Shown here: piece by piece, positions 61,306 to 64,000 of the stretch | How the letters are laid out: the number at the start of each line of letters is the position of its first letter | Position numbering within the stretch: position 1 is the first letter of the stretch | Assembly: GCA_023386555.1 (NCBI GenBank) | Contig: JAEWJK010000003.1 | Span: 248,001 to 312,000, forward strand | Direction: 5' to 3' | Length of the DNA: 64,000 bases | Origin: Bacteroidota bacterium | Lineage (GTDB): Bacteria; Bacteroidota; Bacteroidia; Chitinophagales; Chitinophagaceae | Program-made: the position numbers and the translations under genes | Notes under the pieces: model-generated | Databases searched by the model: none | Told to the model about the DNA's origin: nothing | What the model saw: only the letters and a program-made list of their open reading frames with translations

Positions 61306-61337
61306 GTACAAGAGAGTGACACAACGAAAGCTAAATA
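61306..61337 (+). repeat. dispersed intergenic repeat R1, copy 9
   Basis: GTAC, AAGAGAGTGACACAA, CGAAAGCTAAATA. This copy has the long right flank CGAAAGCTAAATA in full, like the left arm at 30581. It lies in the convergent spacer between the RemB-like pair and porT. Confidence 0.7.
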
Positions 61338-61363
61338 GATATTCTACACCTTGCTAACATAAA

Positions 61364-62089
61364 TTAATCTTCAAGATGAAGTGATATCGAGATCATTCGT
61401 GTTTGCAGCTTATCGAATATATTAGAGTATTTAAGGTTTGCATCCCTTGAATGAATATTTCCTAAGCCCTTACTGATCTTTATTTCCGGCGAAACTGTTA
61501 CGAAAGGAAGATAAAAGTTAAATCCAATGCCGGCTTCTATACCAAAATCATTTCCTTTAAGTTTCACCAGGTCTTCTGCATTACGGGCTTTTGAAGTGGC
61601 AGCAAGATCAAGATCATACTTCACTCCACCTAACATATACACACGAAAATTATTGATACGATCTGAGTTGAACTTTAATTGCAATGGAAAACTGATAATA
61701 GTTGTTGGTAATGTTTTTTTCACATCAAGATGTCCATCTTCATTTGGATGCGTGAGTGTGTAACTAAAAAATCTTGAAGCTCCGAGAATCAGGTTGGGAT
61801 TAAATCTTCCTTCAAATCTTCTGGTCAATCGTACAGTAGCCAACAATCCTAAAGTTATACCACCACTGCTTCCAGGTTCTGCTGTTAGCACACTGTCGTT
61901 TTCAATAAATCTTGCATGACGACCATCGGGATGAAGATAAGATTGGTTATAACCGAGTGTCATACCAAAATAGTAAGGCCAGTTATCATGGTTCGGCCTG
62001 TTCAGCTCTACATATTGAGCCGAAGATGATAATGATACCAGTAAGATTGCTGCCGTAAATCCTATTTGCTTCCGCAGTAAATTGAACAT
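61364..62089 (-). CDS. porT: PorT/SprT-like T9SS outer-membrane protein
   Basis: A 241-residue outer-membrane beta-barrel: signal peptide (ending SSAQ) then YVELNRPNHDNWPYYFGMTLGYN, and later FEGRFNPNLILGASRFFSY and SPEIKISKGL. PorT/SprT is an essential T9SS component. Its place directly after ubiE, with a 28-bp overlap, is a conserved Bacteroidota arrangement and supports the call. Confidence 0.85.
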   Translation of the reverse strand: MFNLLRKQIGFTAAILLVSLSSSAQYVELNRPNHDNWPYYFGMTLGYNQSYLHPDGRHARFIENDSVLTAEPGSSGGITLGLLATVRLTRRFEGRFNPNLILGASRFFSYTLTHPNEDGHLDVKKTLPTTIISFPLQLKFNSDRINNFRVYMLGGVKYDLDLAATSKARNAEDLVKLKGNDFGIEAGIGFNFYLPFVTVSPEIKISKGLGNIHSRDANLKYSNIFDKLQTRMISISLHLED

Positions 62090-62805
62090 ATTCCTAAGCT
62101 AAGCGTTTTGTAGTAAGTGTCTCTATAACCTGCGGATTTAAGTATGGTTGTAAATTGTTGTCTTTCCGGAAATGCCTGAACTGATTGGTTCAAATATCGG
62201 TAAGCCTTTTTGTTTTTTGCAAACATTTTGCCAAAGGAAGGAGCAATTACATTCATATACAAATTATAAATGCCCTTAAATAAGAAATTAGACGGTCTTG
62301 AAAACTCGAGCACCACCAATTTTCCTCCCGGTTTTAATACTCGCAACATTTCCTTTAGTCCTTTCTCGAGGTTTTGAAAGTTTCGCACCCCAAAAGCCAC
62401 GGTGATTGCGTCAAACGAATTATCTGGAAAATTTATTGTTTCGCTATCGCCACTTAACAATTCTATATGATGCTGTAAATTCTTGTGTGCAAGCTTTTTT
62501 CTGCCTACTTCTAACATACCAGTAGAAATATCAATACCTGTTATTTTCTGTGGCTTTAAAATGTTGTATGTAAGAATTGCCATGTCGCCAGTACCTGTAG
62601 CAACATCAAGCATTTGCTGTGGTTGAAGCGAGTCTAGTTCTTTGATTGCTTTCTTTCTCCAACCGACATCTGTTCCAACACTCAAAAAACGATTTAAGAA
62701 ATCGTACCGATAAGCAATGCTATCAAACATACCAGCTACCTGGTCTTTCTTCTGCAGATCACTGGTTTCATCCGGCACAATTTCATCATGAGCATACTTT
62801 GCCAT
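62062..62805 (-). CDS. menG: demethylmenaquinone methyltransferase
   Basis: A 247-residue UbiE/MenG-type class I SAM methyltransferase that makes menaquinone from demethylmenaquinone. Family words are the N-terminal VAGMFDSIAYRYDFLNRFLS, motif I LDVATGTGDMAI, ITVAFGVRNFQN, and VLKPGGKLVVLEFS. ATG 62805 (MAKYAHDEIVP) is taken, ten codons inside the longest frame. Bacteroidota respire with menaquinone, so MenG is more apt than UbiE. It overlaps the porT start. Confidence 0.94.
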   Translation of the reverse strand: MAKYAHDEIVPDETSDLQKKDQVAGMFDSIAYRYDFLNRFLSVGTDVGWRKKAIKELDSLQPQQMLDVATGTGDMAILTYNILKPQKITGIDISTGMLEVGRKKLAHKNLQHHIELLSGDSETINFPDNSFDAITVAFGVRNFQNLEKGLKEMLRVLKPGGKLVVLEFSRPSNFLFKGIYNLYMNVIAPSFGKMFAKNKKAYRYLNQSVQAFPERQQFTTILKSAGYRDTYYKTLSLGICSIYCGSK

Positions 62806-62865
62806 AGCCTGCGAAGATATTGAATGAACCTTCATAAAAACTGATGCACATCAACGACTTAATAA

Positions 62866-62892
62866 AAATGCCCTGCTTTTAACAGGGCATTT
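62866..62892 (-). terminator. terminator of the lipoprotein gene at 62911
   Basis: Ten-bp perfect arms AAATGCCCTG and CAGGGCATTT around a 7-base loop, then TTTATTAAG on the minus strand. Confidence 0.88.
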
Positions 62893-62910
62893 CTATTGAA
62901 AATTTACTAT

Positions 62911-63372
62911 TTATTGTTTTGTGTAGGTTACTTTTAAAGTTGCTCCGGAACCCATATAATTTGCCTGGGAAATAATAAAATAGGTAGATGTAATAGTTAC
63001 TACATCTGCCGTTGTGGGAGTTGTTGTATTAAGTGTGATAGTTTTAGCTGTAGTATTTACAGAATATGTTCCATTATAAGAAGTGGTCGGCGAACAAACC
63101 GTAGTTGCGTCGTTTACATTATATGCACCAGTTGTAGTAGTGGTAGCAGTTAAAGTGTAAATGTCATCCTTTTTACAAGGATCATAATAGCTCGGATTAT
63201 TTAATACATCAACATTCACACCAGCCTGGGTTACTGTAGCTGCAGTGATTTTGTATGTGCCGACAAGATTATTGGTTACCACTTCTAAGGATGGAACGAC
63301 AGGATCATCTTTCTTTTTTTCACATCCGGCAAAGATTATTGCAGCAGAAAAAATAATTAAAAGCTTTTTCAT
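62911..63372 (-). CDS. predicted lipoprotein, lipocalin-like
   Basis: A 153-residue lipoprotein: lipobox FAGC (Cys at about residue 17), a charged linker KKKDDPVVPSL, then a beta-rich domain with NLVGTYKITAATVT, a pair of Cys around residue 65 and 93, and a Thr-rich middle (LTATTTTTGAYNV). The VGTYK start resembles small lipocalin-like lipoproteins that are common in Bacteroidota. The function is unknown. It has its own terminator. Confidence 0.75.
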   Translation of the reverse strand: MKKLLIIFSAAIIFAGCEKKKDDPVVPSLEVVTNNLVGTYKITAATVTQAGVNVDVLNNPSYYDPCKKDDIYTLTATTTTTGAYNVNDATTVCSPTTSYNGTYSVNTTAKTITLNTTTPTTADVVTITSTYFIISQANYMGSGATLKVTYTKQ

Positions 63373-63429
63373 TGTTAAGCGTTATAGTTAAGGTTCAAAT
63401 GTATCTAAAATAATCAGATTTTAAAACTT

Positions 63430-64000
63430 CTACTTTTTACCGGATACATCCTTTAATGGAACACTCCAACTGGTGATTTTCTTTCCATTGATATCAAGGA
63501 ACTCTACGGTTAGCTTTCTGTCGAGTTTGTCGCCTGAGATGGCTATACGTGCATAATTATGCTGTTGTATTTCGGGTGATACACGATGTGGGTTATTAAT
63601 CTCCTCGCCGGACGTTTTTGAAATTCCTGCAGTTAAAGATGAGGCCGTTATGTCATATAAAGGATAAGTGCCATTTCTTTCTAGTTTGATGATCTCGCTA
63701 TGATGACGATCACCGGTAAGGAATATTATACCATTGATATTGTTTTCAGTGATGAAATTGATCAACTCGTTATATTCTATCGGGTAATCTTTCAAACAAT
63801 CTTTACCAGCATAAGGATTAAGCACCTGGCTTCCTGTTGCAATAAACCTGAAACTGATGTTGCTGTTATATTTACTTTGAAGTAGTGCATTTTTCAACCA
63901 ATCCATTTGTTTTACGCCAAACATTCTTTTCTCAGGATTTGGTTTGTCGTCAACACTGTCTTTCATCAGATCATTACTCCTGAACCACCGTGAATCGAGC
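63430..64000 (-). CDS. PhoD-like alkaline phosphatase, C-terminal part (runs off window)
   Basis: The C-terminal 189 or so residues of a PhoD-type phosphatase/phosphodiesterase; the frame is open to the window edge. The visible words are LDSRWFRSND at the cut end, MDWLKNALLQS, FIATGSQVLN, and the metal-binding segment FLTGDRHHSEI, which contains the GDxHH motif of calcineurin-like enzymes. It is probably exported and hydrolyses phosphate esters; its signal peptide lies beyond the window. An internal ATG at 63966 is not taken as the start because the homology continues upstream of it. Confidence 0.85.
   Translation of the reverse strand, partial: LDSRWFRSNDLMKDSVDDKPNPEKRMFGVKQMDWLKNALLQSKYNSNISFRFIATGSQVLNPYAGKDCLKDYPIEYNELINFITENNINGIIFLTGDRHHSEIIKLERNGTYPLYDITASSLTAGISKTSGEEINNPHRVSPEIQQHNYARIAISGDKLDRKLTVEFLDINGKKITSWSVPLKDVSGKK

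Noticed and set aside
1..64000. tRNA, rRNA or insertion sequence
   Set aside because: I looked through the spacers and saw no cloverleaf-like sequence, rRNA motif or transposase frame.

Overview
The window is chromosomal DNA of a Bacteroidota bacterium, most likely family Chitinophagaceae. The evidence is the gene content and the wording of the proteins: type IX secretion (T9SS) components and cargo, PKD/CHU_C gliding-type adhesins, TamA/TamB, a Bacteroidota-type RNA polymerase omega, TAnnTTTG-type -7 promoter elements, and almost no Shine-Dalgarno sequences. The DNA is AT-rich and densely packed. I see no tRNA or rRNA gene, CRISPR array, prophage, integrase or transposase. Most of the window looks like conserved core chromosome. 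The unusual material is in surface proteins, one two-component locus and the intergenic DNA.

Layout. 0-2.3 kb: 5' part of grpE, an RlmI-type rRNA methyltransferase, and a lipoprotein. 2.3-14 kb (minus strand): a small protein that is almost only a T9SS sorting domain, then a probable operon of two giant co-linear PKD adhesins, a PorP/SprF partner and a peroxiredoxin. 14.2-18.1 kb: a two-component locus with two paralogous NarL-type regulators, a histidine kinase, a membrane protein and a 139-residue orphan protein with a Gly-Gly/Cys/Thr/Trp tail. 18.1-25.8 kb (minus): CoA-transferase subunits A and B separated by an unknown gene, then bamD-rpoZ-coaBC-porD-DUF4296, then an OmpA/TSP3 protein with a textbook Bacteroidota promoter. 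26-36 kb: polyprenyl synthase, recJ, htpG, DinB-like, a Met/Cys PLP enzyme, an SSAT-like acetyltransferase, efp, atpC and atpD. 36-39.6 kb: two T9SS type A cargo proteins. 39.8-48.3 kb (minus): tamA-tamB and a small-membrane-protein module (YtxH, Holin-X-like, unknown, Lmo0937-like). 48.4-57.9 kb: class III aminotransferase, gamma carbonic anhydrase, small lipoproteins, rsgA, YifB/ComM, a short MutS-like ATPase and pyrC. 57.9-64 kb: a tandem pair of RemB/Wzi-like outer-membrane proteins, porT, ubiE/menG, a lipoprotein and the C-terminal part of a PhoD-like phosphatase.

How the genes work together. PorD, PorT and PorP/SprF are parts or partners of the T9SS. The type B PKD adhesins and three type A proteins are its cargo. 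BamD, TamA and TamB build the outer membrane in which these act.

The intergenic DNA carries two structured signals that the genes do not explain. The first is a dispersed family of about nine loci with the core AAGTGAGTGACACAA or AAGAGTGCGACGCAA, sometimes as facing inverted pairs and once interrupted by a 21-bp hairpin. The second is a set of degenerate 7-9-bp tandem 'word' repeats. The word differs from locus to locus, and nearly every copy lies directly in front of a start codon. Both were found by eye and would need a genome-wide test.
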